64,000 nt of DNA from Janthinobacterium sp. CG3 (GCF_000344615.1 NZ_KB467825.1:1-64000); one strand, 5' to 3'; positions 52,622 through 61,575 are shown, numbered from the stretch's first letter. Translations and numbers: made by a program. Notes: generated by a model from the letters alone, not told the origin.

Positions 52622-54399
52622 TACATTGACTCCGGACCGGCGTTGGCCGGGATAACGATTTCGGTGACGGAGGAGTCCGGCGGTATATTCATCGCGCGCA
52701 GCGCGTTGGTGGCCACCGCCGCGAAGGTCGGCGCGGCGACCTGGCCGCCGTAGTGGCCGCCGCTGGTCGGTTCGTCGATCATGACGGCGATGATGAAGCG
52801 CGGCGCCGACATCGGCACCATGCCGACGAAGGAACCGATGTATTTGCGCGGCATCGCGTAGCGGCCGTTTTCAACCTTGTAGGCGGTGCCGGTCTTGCCG
52901 CCGACGCGGTAACCGGCGACCTGGGCCTGCTTGGCGGTGCCCTTCTCGCCCGACACCACCAGTTCCAGCATGGCGCGCATGTCGGCGGCGGTCTTCGGCT
53001 TGATCAACTGCTGCCCGGCCGGCAGCTCGCTGACCTTCTGGAACGACAGCGGAATGGTGTCGCCGTCGCGGGCGAACATCATGTAGCCGCGCGCCAGCTG
53101 GATCAACGAAACCGAGATGCCGTTGCCGTAGCTCATGGTGGCCTGCTCGACCGGGCGCCAGGATTTATACGGGCGCACGCGGCCGGCGACGGCGCCGGGA
53201 AAACCGAACTTCGGCTGCTGGCCGAAGCCGACCTTGGTAAACATTTCCCACATTTCCTGCGACGGCATGCTCAGCGCGATCTTCGAGGTGCCGATGTTGG
53301 ACGACTGCTCGATGATCTCGGAGACGTTGATGACGCCGTGCGCCTTGGTGTCGGTGATGGTGCGGTCGGCGATGGTGTAGCGGCCGGCGCCGGTGTCGAT
53401 CAGCGTGGTCGGCTTGACGCGGCCGCTGTCGAGCGCCAGCGCGACCGTAAACGGCTTCAAGGTCGAGCCGGGCTCGAAGGTGTCGGTCATGACGCGGTTG
53501 CGCAACTGCTGGCCGGTCAGCTTGCGCCGGTCGTTCGGGTCGTAGCTCGGGTAGTTCGCCAACGCCAGCACTTCGCCGGTGTGCACGTCCAGCACCACGG
53601 CGGCGCCGGCCTTGGCCTTGAACTTCTCGACCGCCTCCTTCAACTGCGTGAAGGCGATGTACTGGATCTTGCTGTCGACCGACAGCACCAGGTCCTTGCC
53701 GTCGTGCGGTTCGTGGATCGAGCCGATGTCCTCGACGATGTGGCCGAGGCGGTCCTTGATCACGCGCCGGCTGCCGGTGCTGCCGACCAGCGTCTTTTGC
53801 TGCGCCAGCTCCATGCTTTCCTGGCCGACGTCCTCGACGTTGGTGAAACCGACCACGTGGGTCATCACTTCGCCCTGCGGGTAGAAGCGCTTGTATTCCT
53901 TGCGGGCGTCGATGCCGTCGATGTCGAGCTTGGCGATCTTGTCGGCCACGTCCATCTCGACCTGCCGCTTCAGGTAGACGAAACTGCGGTCGGAGTCGAG
54001 TTTCTTGCGCAGCTCGGCCTCGCTCATTTCCAGCAGGCCGGCCAGGGCGCGGATCTTCTCCGGCGGCGAGGCCAGCACGTCGTCCGGGATGCCCCAGATC
54101 GCCTTGACCGGCACCGACGAGGCCAGCACCTGGCCGTTGCGGTCGGTGATCTTGCCGCGCGTGGCGGGCAGCTCGATGGTGCGGGCGTAGCGGATCTCGC
54201 CCTGCTTTTGCAGGAACTGCGTGGAGACGCCCTGCAACCACAGCGCCCGCCCGCCCAGCGCCGCGAAGGCGGCGAACAGCACGAACAGCACCACCCGCGA
54301 ACGCCACACCGGCAGGCTCACCGCCAGCATCGGATTCTTCGAGAACGGCACCCCTTTGGAAGCCGCCACGCGCGAGCCAGTCGCGCCGCCGCCGCGCAT
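52621..54399 (-). CDS. ftsI: Peptidoglycan D,D-transpeptidase FtsI (PBP3)
   Basis: FtsI cross-links septal peptidoglycan. The 592-residue class B penicillin-binding protein has one N-terminal membrane helix (VVLFVLFAAFAALGGRALWL), the dimerisation region with RGKITDRNGQVLA, and transpeptidase motifs: STLK with S312, SSN in IEQSSNIGTSK, and GGKTGTAYK. The ATG at 54399 overlaps the ftsL stop (TGATG); a GTG directly before it is less likely. Confidence 0.96.
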   Translation of the reverse strand: MRGGGATGSRVAASKGVPFSKNPMLAVSLPVWRSRVVLFVLFAAFAALGGRALWLQGVSTQFLQKQGEIRYARTIELPATRGKITDRNGQVLASSVPVKAIWGIPDDVLASPPEKIRALAGLLEMSEAELRKKLDSDRSFVYLKRQVEMDVADKIAKLDIDGIDARKEYKRFYPQGEVMTHVVGFTNVEDVGQESMELAQQKTLVGSTGSRRVIKDRLGHIVEDIGSIHEPHDGKDLVLSVDSKIQYIAFTQLKEAVEKFKAKAGAAVVLDVHTGEVLALANYPSYDPNDRRKLTGQQLRNRVMTDTFEPGSTLKPFTVALALDSGRVKPTTLIDTGAGRYTIADRTITDTKAHGVINVSEIIEQSSNIGTSKIALSMPSQEMWEMFTKVGFGQQPKFGFPGAVAGRVRPYKSWRPVEQATMSYGNGISVSLIQLARGYMMFARDGDTIPLSFQKVSELPAGQQLIKPKTAADMRAMLELVVSGEKGTAKQAQVAGYRVGGKTGTAYKVENGRYAMPRKYIGSFVGMVPMSAPRFIIAVMIDEPTSGGHYGGQVAAPTFAAVATNALRAMNIPPDSSVTEIVIPANAGPESM

Positions 54400-54671
54400 C
54401 ACGGCTCGCCCTGGGTCAGGTACTGGGTGCGCGCCGCCGTCAGCGGCGTCATGTCCAGGTCGCGCCGGGCGATCGCCTCGATGCGCTCGTGCTTGCCGAA
54501 GGTCGATTGGTCCAGCTGCAGCTGCGACCAGTCGATGTCGAGCTGGCGCGACAAGGCCTGCGCCCGCTCCAACTCGATGAACAGGTGGCGCGCCTGGTAC
54601 TGCGCGTTCACCAGCGACAGCGCGCAGCCGACCAGGATGGCCGTCAGCAGCAGATTCAGCTTGCCGCTCAT
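54399..54671 (-). CDS. ftsL: Cell division protein FtsL
   Basis: This 90-residue bitopic divisome protein has a short N terminus, one membrane helix ([20 protein letters not shown]) and a periplasmic coiled coil ([19 protein letters not shown]). It forms a complex with FtsB and FtsQ and activates FtsWI. FtsL sequences diverge widely, so the call rests on size, topology and its fixed place between rsmH and ftsI. Confidence 0.9.
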   Translation of the reverse strand: MSGKLNLLLTAILVGCALSLVNAQYQARHLFIELERAQALSRQLDIDWSQLQLDQSTFGKHERIEAIARRDLDMTPLTAARTQYLTQGEP

Positions 54672-55627
54672 CGGCCGCTCCAGGGCAGGCGCAGCGCGAC
54701 GCGCATCACGGCCGAGCGCGCGCGCGGGTTGGCGCCGACTTCGGCGTCGGACGGTTTCATCTTGGCGACCAGCTTCATTTCCGGCTGCGGCAGGTCGACC
54801 GCGCGGATCGGCAGGCGCCGGTCCGGCTGCGCCACGTTGGCCTTGGAGGCGAAGAAGCGCTTGACCATGCGGTCTTCCAGCGAATGGAAGCTGATCACGG
54901 CCATGCGCCCGCCCGGCGCCAGGCAGTCGTAGGCCTGGTTCAAGCCGGTTTCGAGGTCTTCCAGCTCTTTGTTAATGAAAATGCGGATAGCCTGAAAGGT
55001 GCGGGTGGCGGGGTCCTTACCCTTCTCGCGGGTTTTGACAACGCCCGCCACGAGGCCGGCAAGCTGTCGTGTGCTTGAAATTGGCTCGACCGCGCGGCGA
55101 GCAACAATCGCCTTTGCAATCTGAAAAGCAAACCGTTCTTCCCCATATTCACGTATCACCCTTTCTAAAACCTGTTCGTTCTCCAGCGCCAGCCACTCGG
55201 CCGCGGACTGGCCGCGGGTGGTGTCCATGCGCATGTCGAGCGGGCCGTCGTTGCGGAAGCTGAAGCCGCGCGCGGCGTCGTCCACCTGCGGCGAGGAAAT
55301 GCCTAGGTCGAGCAAAATGCCGTCGACCTGGGCGATGCCGCGCGCGGCCAGGCTGTCGCGCATGGTGGCGAAGCTGTCGTGGACGATCTGGAAGCGCGGG
55401 TCGGCGATCTGTTCGGCGGTGGCGATCGCCTGCAAGTCCTTGTCGAAGCCGACCAGGCGCGCCTGCGCGCCCAGGCGCGACAGGATCAAGCGGCTGTGGC
55501 CGCCGCGGCCGAAGGTGCCGTCGACATAGATGCCGTCGGCGCGCGGGCCGAGCAGATCGAGGGCGTCAACCGCCTCGTCCAGCAGCACCGTACGATGCAG
55601 AAATTCCGGCACCGGTAAAGTAGTCAT
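54668..55627 (-). CDS. rsmH: 16S rRNA (cytosine1402-N4)-methyltransferase RsmH
   Basis: RsmH (MraW) methylates C1402 in the ribosomal P site. The 319-residue protein has [13 protein letters not shown], the SAM-binding [35 protein letters not shown], and the C-terminal [18 protein letters not shown] motif. It starts 9 nt after the mraZ stop. The stretch near 55000-55160 (around [14 protein letters not shown] and upstream) has noticeably lower GC than the rest of the gene. Confidence 0.97.
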   Translation of the reverse strand: MTTLPVPEFLHRTVLLDEAVDALDLLGPRADGIYVDGTFGRGGHSRLILSRLGAQARLVGFDKDLQAIATAEQIADPRFQIVHDSFATMRDSLAARGIAQVDGILLDLGISSPQVDDAARGFSFRNDGPLDMRMDTTRGQSAAEWLALENEQVLERVIREYGEERFAFQIAKAIVARRAVEPISSTRQLAGLVAGVVKTREKGKDPATRTFQAIRIFINKELEDLETGLNQAYDCLAPGGRMAVISFHSLEDRMVKRFFASKANVAQPDRRLPIRAVDLPQPEMKLVAKMKPSDAEVGANPRARSAVMRVALRLPWSGR

Positions 55628-55636
55628 CGCGGAGCC

Positions 55637-56065
55637 TTAGAAAGAAAAATTGGATAGGACATCGGGGGCGCCGGCGTCGATCGCCTGCTGCTCTTTTTCG
55701 GCCAGCTTGGCCGCGTCCCAAATTTCAAAATGCGTGCCCATGCCGATCATCATGACCTCGCGCGCCAGGCCGACGGCGTTGCGCAGCTCGGGCGAGATCA
55801 GGACGCGGCCGGCCGAGTCGAGCTCGACGTCGCAGGCGTTGCCGAGGAAGATGCGCTGCCAGGCCCGCGCGGCCATCGGCCAAGCGGCGATTTGCTGTCG
55901 GTGGTTTTCCCACACGGGGCGCGGAAAGAACAGCAGGCAGCCGTCCGGGTGTTTGGTCAGGGTCAGGCGGCCCTCGCATTCGATCGACAGCGCGTCACGG
56001 TGCTTGGCGGGGATAGACATCCTGCCCTTAGCATCGAGATTGATTGCGGACGCGCCTTGAAACAC
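55637..56065 (-). CDS. mraZ: Transcriptional regulator MraZ
   Basis: MraZ is the AbrB/SpoVT-like repressor of the dcw cluster. In 142 residues it has two copies of the swapped-hairpin domain: [20 protein letters not shown] and [18 protein letters not shown], each with the DxxGR signature. The start is GTG at 56065, with AAAGG a few bases upstream. It is the first gene of the dcw operon; a four-repeat operator lies 78-112 nt upstream, so autoregulation is expected. Confidence 0.96.
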   Translation of the reverse strand: MFQGASAINLDAKGRMSIPAKHRDALSIECEGRLTLTKHPDGCLLFFPRPVWENHRQQIAAWPMAARAWQRIFLGNACDVELDSAGRVLISPELRNAVGLAREVMMIGMGTHFEIWDAAKLAEKEQQAIDAGAPDVLSNFSF

Positions 56066-56142
56066 GAATGACCTTTGACCTCAGAATTATTAACAAGCGG
56101 GTGAGCGCGGCGCTGGCGAAGGGAAGTTTTTCTCAAAAAATT

Positions 56143-56177
56143 CCCACAAAAACACACTTTTTCACACAGTTGCCCAC
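56143..56177 (-). promoter_or_regulatory. MraZ operator: four 10-bp-spaced GTGGG/GTGTG repeats
   Basis: On the minus strand, in transcription order, are GTGGG (56173-56177), GTGTG (56163-56167), GTGTG (56153-56157) and GTGGG (56143-56147), each start exactly 10 nt from the next. MraZ of E. coli and Mycoplasma is known to bind direct TGGGN repeats with 10-nt spacing upstream of mraZ. The two middle units differ from the consensus by one base. A possible -10 (TAATAAT-like, near 56086-56093) lies downstream; its -35 is unclear. Confidence 0.8.
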
Positions 56178-56635
56178 TTTAGAGGATGCCAAGAGGGTGG
56201 TCAAGCGCTTTCCTTCTATCGAAACAGTGATTTTATTAATGAAATGAAGGACTTAGCGGATATCCTTGAAGGAGCTCCACATCAAAATATATCGATAAAT
56301 TAGATACTTATGGAAGATAGTGAATGTGCTACCTCACCTGTGCACATGTGTTTGCCCGCCGTAAACAGCGGAGGGCTCAGCTTGAAAAATATTAAAATTT
56401 ATACATATAGTTGACTGGGGACAACAATGCGGTCGCGCCGCGGCAACGCCGGCCGGCACCGGAAAAGCGGGTCGGGGAAGAGTGGTTTTTGGATAGATTC
56501 GGCTATTTTACAGCTTTTCAGGACCGCCGGGAGCGCCCTCGCGGACGCGCGTCGAACCTTTTAACCGGGCAAGCCAAGCAGCCACCGCGAACTAGTTGTA
56601 TATACAATTTAATGGAAAATATTTGTTTTGGCCGG

Positions 56636-56659
56636 AAAAAAAAGCCCCGGAAGCGAGGC
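56636..56659 (-). terminator. Strong minus-strand intrinsic terminator downstream of rnpB
   Basis: On the minus strand GCCTCG and CGGGGC pair across a CTTC loop (56644-56659) and are followed by eight U residues (56636-56643). It would stop rnpB read-through before it reaches the mraZ control region. Confidence 0.8.
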
Positions 56660-56774
56660 CCCTGACACAGGAAAAGCTAACGGAATACGCCTTTTTGGCG
56701 CGATATTGGGCGCCGCTCGGCGCATCGCCAGCCGGCGCGGCGGCAGCCGCGGCCGCGGCGGGCGCCGACGGCAA

Positions 56775-56812
56775 AACACCGCTGCCTATATATGTATATA
56801 TGCAGCGGTGTT
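56775..56812 (-). terminator. Long hairpin with TATATA core after rnpB
   Basis: AACACCGCTGC (56775-56785) and GCAGCGGTGTT (56802-56812) pair perfectly; between them TATATA repeats on either side of TG can extend the stem. On the minus strand TTTTG follows. It lies 48 nt beyond the mature rnpB 3' end and is a likely first terminator or processing guard. Confidence 0.65.
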
Positions 56813-56859
56813 CGGCGCCAGCCGGCGCGGCCGTGGTGGCGCCGGCGAAGAATTCAAGT

Positions 56860-57211
56860 GAAGCAGGCCGATAGGCCGGATTTTGTTACGGCGCGTTCCC
56901 TTGCGGTTCAGCGCTATGACAGCCATTCCTCTAGGCGCCGAATTACTCCGGCGCTCAAGCTTTCTACCCGCACGCTCCGCGAGCAGCATCATCGCGTGCC
57001 TATTTGAAATTGCACCAGGTGGAGGTTACCGCGTTTCACCGTAACTTAATACGCTCGTCTCTGTGGCCCTATTCCTCGCCTTATACCCGCCCGGCTTGCG
57101 CCTGACGGGCTTTCGGCGGACGGCCGTTAACCGTCACCCCGCTCTATGGAGTCCGGACCTTCCTCCCGTCGACGCATTACTGCGCCAACCAGCGACTGTC
57201 TGGCCTGCTTC
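56860..57211 (-). ncRNA. rnpB: RNase P RNA, bacterial class A
   Basis: This is the catalytic RNA that trims the 5' ends of tRNAs. Ends pair as helix P1: GAAGCAGGCC at the 5' end (57211 downward) and GGCCTGCTTC at the 3' end. The P4 region reads GGGAGGAAGGTCCGGACTCC at 57167-57148, and ACAGAGACGAG matching the conserved ACAGARA element lies at about 57064-57054. The closing AAATCCGGCCTATCGGCC is the standard 3' segment. Length about 352 nt fits class A. A -10 box TACAAT (57224-57219) lies 7 nt before the 5' end. Confidence 0.95.
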
Positions 57212-57218
57212 AACCGCT

Positions 57219-57224
57219 ATTGTA
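57219..57224 (-). promoter_or_regulatory. -10 box of rnpB
   Basis: TACAAT on the minus strand ends 7 nt before G57211, the inferred first base of RNase P RNA. No good -35 box was seen at 16-18 nt. A second -10-like TATAAT reads plus at 57319-57324 and may serve the next gene. Confidence 0.6.
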
Positions 57225-57425
57225 CCCTACCGGACGACCCGCCGCCTTGCGCCGTCCGACAAGCCGCCGGACCATGGAATATTTAACCTTGATTGTGTTT
57301 TTTTAAACTGGTCAAAACTATAATTACGTGTCGCCATTTCAAAAGCCCGGCAAAATCGACTCGCTTAGAATGGCCTACTGGCGATCATCCGTTCGCCTTC
57401 GCGTTTACTTTTTAAAGAGTTGACC

Positions 57426-59129
57426 ATGACGCAACAATCCCGTACCGGCGGCCAGATCCTGGTCGACGCCCTGAAGATCCATGGCGTCGACACCTGCTTT
57501 GGCGTACCCGGCGAAAGCTACCTTGATGTGCTCGACGCGCTGCACGACTCCGACATCCGTTTCATCGTCAACCGCCAGGAAGGCGGCGCGGCCTTTATGG
57601 CCGAGGCCCACGGCAAGTTGACCGGGCGTCCCGGCATCTGCTTCGTCACCCGCGGTCCGGGCGCCACCAACGCCTCGATCGGCGTGCACACCGCCTACCA
57701 GGACTCGACCCCGATGATCCTGTTCATCGGCCAGGTGGGCAACGACTTCATGGACCGCGAGGCCTTCCAGGAGATCGACTACCGGCGCATGTACGGCCAG
57801 ATGGCCAAGTGGGTCACGCAGATCGACCGCGCCGAGCGCATTCCCGAGTATGTGGCGCGCGCCTTCCAGGTCGCCACCAGCGGGCGCCCCGGCCCGGTGG
57901 TGCTGGCGCTGCCGGAGGACATGCTCGTTTCGACCGCCAGCGTGGCCGACACGCGCCGCTACCAGCCGGTGCAGGCGGCGCCGGCGGACAGCCAGATCGC
58001 GCGCCTGCGCGCCATGCTGGCAGAGTCCAGGCGGCCGCTGCTGCTGCTGGGCGGCGCCACCTGGACCGGCGCCGCCTGCGCCGATCTGCAGCGCTTCGCC
58101 GAGGCCAACGCGCTGCCGGTGGCCTGCGCCTTCCGCTTCCAGGATTTGCTCGACAACGCCCACCCCAACTATATAGGCGACGTCGGCATCGGCATCAATC
58201 CGAAGCTGGCCGCGCGCGTGCGCGACGCCGACCTGATCCTGGCGCTCGGGCCGCGCCTGGGTGAAATGACCACCGGCGGCTACACGCTGATCGAAGCGCC
58301 GCTGCCGCGCCAGCGCCTGGTGCACGTGCACACCGACGCCGAGGAGCTGGGCAGCGTCTACCAGGCCGAGCTGATGATCAACAGCGGCATGCCGCAGTTG
58401 TGCGCGATGCTGGCGGCGATGCCGCCGGTCGACGCCGGCGCCTGGCGCGGCACGGTGGCCGAGGCCAAGGCCGAGTTGGCCGCCTACCAGCAGCGCCCGC
58501 CCATCTTCCAGGACGGCAAGGCGCCGCTCGACCTGTGGCAGGTGACCCAGGAAATCATGGCGCAGGCGCCGGCCGACACCATCGTCACCAACGGCGCCGG
58601 CAACTACGCGTCGTGGGCGCACCGCTTCTACCGCTACGGCGGCATGCGCACGCAACTGGCGCCGACCAACGGCGCGATGGGCTACGGCCTGCCGGCCGGC
58701 GTCGCCGCCAAGATCACCCAGCCCGAGCGCACCGTCATCACCTTCGCCGGCGACGGCGAGTTCATGATGAACGGCCAGGAGCTGGCCACCGCCGTGCAGT
58801 ACCAGGCCGGCGTCGTCGTCATCGTCTTCAACAACCAGATGTTCGGCACCATCCGCATGCACCAGGAACGCGACTATCCCGGCCGGGTCTCCGGCACCGG
58901 GCTGCACAATCCGGATTTCGCGGCGCTGGCGCGGGCTTACGGCGCGTACGGCGAGGTGGTCAACACCACCGAGCAGTTCGGCCCGGCGCTGCGGCGCGCG
59001 CTGGCGCACGCCAAAGACCGGCGCCTGCCGGCGCTGATCGAGCTGCGCTACGACGGCAACCTGATCACGCCGAACGCCACGCTGGCGACGATCCGCCAGA
59101 ACGCCGAGGCGGCGCGCGCGGCCAAGTAA
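57426..59129 (+). CDS. ThDP-dependent enzyme, acetolactate-synthase large-subunit-like
   Basis: This 567-residue thiamine diphosphate enzyme of the IlvB/oxalyl-CoA decarboxylase group has an N-terminal pyrimidine-binding domain with the activating glutamate in VNRQEGGAAFMAEAHGKL (E52) and VTRGPGATNASIGVHTA. A central domain and the C-terminal ThDP motif GDGEFMMN...NN follow. No small regulatory subunit gene (ilvN) follows and ilvC is absent, so branched-chain amino-acid synthesis is not supported. It could be a catabolic acetolactate synthase or another 2-oxoacid enzyme. The ATG at 57426 is used, with AAAGAG upstream; a TTG two codons earlier is in frame. Confidence 0.75.
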   Translation: MTQQSRTGGQILVDALKIHGVDTCFGVPGESYLDVLDALHDSDIRFIVNRQEGGAAFMAEAHGKLTGRPGICFVTRGPGATNASIGVHTAYQDSTPMILFIGQVGNDFMDREAFQEIDYRRMYGQMAKWVTQIDRAERIPEYVARAFQVATSGRPGPVVLALPEDMLVSTASVADTRRYQPVQAAPADSQIARLRAMLAESRRPLLLLGGATWTGAACADLQRFAEANALPVACAFRFQDLLDNAHPNYIGDVGIGINPKLAARVRDADLILALGPRLGEMTTGGYTLIEAPLPRQRLVHVHTDAEELGSVYQAELMINSGMPQLCAMLAAMPPVDAGAWRGTVAEAKAELAAYQQRPPIFQDGKAPLDLWQVTQEIMAQAPADTIVTNGAGNYASWAHRFYRYGGMRTQLAPTNGAMGYGLPAGVAAKITQPERTVITFAGDGEFMMNGQELATAVQYQAGVVVIVFNNQMFGTIRMHQERDYPGRVSGTGLHNPDFAALARAYGAYGEVVNTTEQFGPALRRALAHAKDRRLPALIELRYDGNLITPNATLATIRQNAEAARAAK

Positions 59130-59184
59130 GGCGCGCGGCGGCAATGCCGGGGGCGCCGCGCGGGCGCCGCTACTTATCTATACC

Positions 59185-59730
59185 TCAGCTGGCCGGCATT
59201 TCCACCGGTTCGGCCGGCGCCGGCAACGCCTGCTCGGGCGCGGCCTTGGTTGCCGGACAGGGCTTGCAGGGCTTTAGCTTCGCGCCGAAATCGCTGACCC
59301 GCGACAAACGCATCGGCATGCCGGCGTCGCCGTCGCAATAGGCGCCGTCCAGCAGCAGCGTGCGCCCGTCGCGGGAGAACTTGCCGCTGATCTTGCGCTC
59401 CTCCTGGTCGGCGGCGGCGACGGTGAACGCCAGCGCGCCGCCGGCGGCGTCGATGGCCACCTCGCTGGCCACCAGCGGCCAGCTCAGGCCGCCGGCGGTG
59501 AATTCATAGTAAACGGTATCGACCTCGGCGAAGCGGTGCACGCTGACGCGCTGGCCGCCGATGTCGCCGTTCGACTCCTGCAGGCACAGGTCCGAGTACA
59601 CCATCACGCCGTAGCGCGGCACGCCCTGCTGGGCCGCCTTCGGCCTGGCCTTGGCCGCGGCAACGCCAACGGCGCTCAACAACAGCACGGCCGCGACAGT
59701 GCGGCGGCCGAATCGACGGGTATTTTTCAT
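59185..59730 (-). CDS. Exported hypothetical protein
   Basis: This 181-residue protein starts MKNTRRFGRRT and has an N-terminal membrane/signal segment (VAAVLLLSAVGVAAA). The mature part has VPRYGVMVYSDLCLQESNGD and a KPCKPCP cysteine pair near the C terminus, then an Ala/Pro-rich tail. I do not recognise a family. It is probably periplasmic. The frame is open upstream to 59793, but the ATG at 59730 begins the signal-like sequence. It converges on the ThDP enzyme gene. Confidence 0.6.
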   Translation of the reverse strand: MKNTRRFGRRTVAAVLLLSAVGVAAAKARPKAAQQGVPRYGVMVYSDLCLQESNGDIGGQRVSVHRFAEVDTVYYEFTAGGLSWPLVASEVAIDAAGGALAFTVAAADQEERKISGKFSRDGRTLLLDGAYCDGDAGMPMRLSRVSDFGAKLKPCKPCPATKAAPEQALPAPAEPVEMPAS

Positions 59731-59790
59731 GGGAGCCTTCGGTTGGGTGGTGGCTGATTTTAACCCGCGCACACGACGCGGCGCAAAATG

Positions 59791-59830
59791 CAAAACGCGC
59801 CGCCGGACCGAAGCCCGACAGCGCGTTTTG
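59791..59830. terminator. Terminator hairpin downstream of the porin gene
   Basis: CAAAACGCGC (59791-59800) is exactly complementary to GCGCGTTTTG (59821-59830) across a 20-nt GC-rich spacer. The A- and T-runs lie within the stem ends. It lies 59 nt past the porin stop and upstream of the next minus-strand gene, so it most likely ends the porin message. Confidence 0.7.
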
Positions 59831-59888
59831 TTGCGCCGGGTCCGCGAACGGACCCTGGGCGCTTATTCCAATGTCGCTTACGCGGGAA

Positions 59889-60959
59889 TTAGAACGAGTG
59901 ACGCATACCGATGTTGAACGCTTTGTCGCCGGTGCCGGCTTCAGTTGCGTTACCGACGGTGTAGCCAGCGTTGCGCTTGTTGTTGATCTTGGCGATCGAC
60001 GTGTAAGCGCTGGTACGCTTGGACAAAGCGTACGAGTAGCCCAGCGCGAACTGCGTGGCGTCTGCGTTGACGGCGGTTTTGTCATCCTTGCGGATGTACG
60101 AAGCCATCACGGTGCCGGCCGGGCCAACTGGCACGGTGAAGCCAACCAAGGCTTGCTGGCTGTCGTCCGATGCGCGGCCGATGTTGTTCACGCCAACCAG
60201 TTCCTTGCGGCCGCCGAATGCGCTGTTAGCGCCTTCGTCTTTGCCGTAGGCGACGAACGCCTTAGCGACGGTGAAGTCGTAGTTCGCTGCAACCAGGATG
60301 TTGCGCGACAGCGTGGTGCTGGTGCGTGGGGCGGTTGCGGTCTGGTCGTTGTTGGTCAGGTTGTACACAACGCGTGCGTTCAACGGGCCGTTAGCGTAAG
60401 CAACAGCGGCGCCAACTTGACGGCCCGATTTGTTGCTGCCAGCTTGTTCGCCGACGCTGTAGTTGACTTCGCCGGTGAAACCGGCAACTGCTGGCGACAC
60501 GTAGACGATCGAGTTCTGAGCGCGCTGCGAGGTTGGGAACAGGTTGGTGGCGGTGCCAGCGTAACCTGCGCCGAATGGATCAGCGACTTCGCTCAGTGCT
60601 TTGTAGTACGAAGTGTACTGGTTACCCAGGGTAACGGTGCCCAGGTTGGCGCTTTTCAGGCCAACGTATGCTTGACGACCGAACAGGCCGCCTTCGGTCG
60701 AGGTACCCTTGTCGACGTTGAAGCCGGCTTCCAGAGCGAAGATCGCTGCCAGGCCGCTGCCCAGATCTTCAGTACCGCGGAAACCCAGACGCGAAGCCGA
60801 GCTCACGCCGCTGGTGACTTTGGTGACCGAACCGGCGGCGGCGCCGCGCTCGTTGACGATACCTGCATCAACGGTACCGTAGATGGTGACGTTCGATTGA
60901 GCGAAAGCGACGTTGCTGGCGGCTGCCAGAACTGCCAGGGAGATGATCGATTTTTTCAT
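59889..60959 (-). CDS. General outer-membrane porin (betaproteobacterial type)
   Basis: This 356-residue trimeric-porin family protein has a signal peptide of 20 residues (MKKSIISLAVLAAASNVAFA), then QSNVTIYGTVDAGIVNERG, the usual first strand of this family. LGFRGTEDLGSGLAAIFALE and GLFGRQAYVGL follow, and the C-terminal strand ends in RHSF. It allows passive entry of small solutes. Codon use is biased to fewer GC-ending codons than the neighbours, typical of a very highly expressed gene. AAAGGA lies 8 nt before the ATG. Confidence 0.95.
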   Translation of the reverse strand: MKKSIISLAVLAAASNVAFAQSNVTIYGTVDAGIVNERGAAAGSVTKVTSGVSSASRLGFRGTEDLGSGLAAIFALEAGFNVDKGTSTEGGLFGRQAYVGLKSANLGTVTLGNQYTSYYKALSEVADPFGAGYAGTATNLFPTSQRAQNSIVYVSPAVAGFTGEVNYSVGEQAGSNKSGRQVGAAVAYANGPLNARVVYNLTNNDQTATAPRTSTTLSRNILVAANYDFTVAKAFVAYGKDEGANSAFGGRKELVGVNNIGRASDDSQQALVGFTVPVGPAGTVMASYIRKDDKTAVNADATQFALGYSYALSKRTSAYTSIAKINNKRNAGYTVGNATEAGTGDKAFNIGMRHSF

Positions 60960-61575
60960 TTTTGTTTCCTTTTATTATTAAAGCAAAATAAATACTGACC
61001 GTGCATCTTGTGCTGCGCTTCAAAAGCGCTTTTATGCGTGAGGGCAAGGTCTCCACCTGCCTTACTGCGGCCCCATCCACTCTCGGATGCAAGCTCACAT
61101 TTGTCGCGGCGCGCGACGGCGCCAGCGTCACCAGATCTGTGCAAGACGAACCACGGCCGCACCAGATCGGCGCGATAGGCACCTGAGGCCGCACTATAAA
61201 CGACCGATTGTGGTTCCATCAAGTCCAAAGATGTTACGAGTTGTAGCAAAGACTGTATCCGGTACCGCACGCATTGCTGGTGGCGCCCGCGACGGACAGA
61301 CATCAGGTTCAATAACAAAGGCCAATCGCGTGATCAGTTTTTGCAATTGCGCCAGGGTGTAGGTGACTTCGCAAACGGGACGAAGCATACACTGCATGGA
61401 GATTTCTTGCAGAGACCGCTTTCAATTGAACGCGCAATGTGATTTCCCATAGGGAAAACGCGTTGCCGCAGTGTTCGAAAAATGGTCTATTGAGGATAGG
61501 ATCCCTGGGCTAAGCCGTCGGTGGTGAATAAGCCGCCGGCGCCGCGAAACTTAAGCCAAACTTAAACCCGGAAAT
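60960..61575. other. Long leader/intergenic region upstream of the porin gene
   Basis: These 616 nt separate the porin and SnoaL-like genes. A minus-strand promoter at 61193-61222 would give the porin message a leader of about 225 nt. The leader holds a perfect 12-nt palindrome AAAAGCGCTTTT (61022-61033). The part 61223-61575 shows no gene, only a repeated AAACTTAA near 61547-61566. Confidence 0.5.
61193..61222 (-). promoter_or_regulatory. Putative porin promoter
   Basis: On the minus strand TTGATG (61222-61217) and TATAGT (61198-61193) are separated by 18 nt. It is the best promoter match upstream of the porin gene and implies a long untranslated leader, which in porin genes is often a target of small RNAs. 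Confidence 0.5.

Larger units (their letters stand above)
56178..56859. other. Gene-free spacer between mraZ control region and rnpB
   Basis: About 680 nt contain no convincing gene. 56215-56410 is AT-rich with several possible promoter boxes on both strands. There is a 12-nt palindrome TTGTATATACAA (56597-56608), and two terminator-like hairpins are listed separately. GCCAGCCGGCGCGGC occurs twice, near 56729 and 56817, on either side of the TATATA hairpin. A short Ala-rich frame on the minus strand is low-complexity and is not called. Confidence 0.55.

Noticed and set aside
56411-56665. 84-codon plus-strand frame starting with TTG in the mraZ-rnpB spacer
   Set aside because: No Shine-Dalgarno, basic low-complexity end, and it crosses the minus-strand terminator stem. 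Kept only as part of the spacer description.
56592-56774. Short Ala-rich frame on the minus strand downstream of rnpB
   Set aside because: A poly-alanine run from GC repeats, reading through a strong terminator hairpin; no ribosome-binding site or family.
56860-57211. Small frames within the rnpB region
   Set aside because: The region is fully explained by RNase P RNA with matched ends and conserved core elements.
60956-61318. Frames of 60-120 codons in the porin leader
   Set aside because: They lack ribosome-binding sites and coding-like composition and overlap the inferred promoter and leader.
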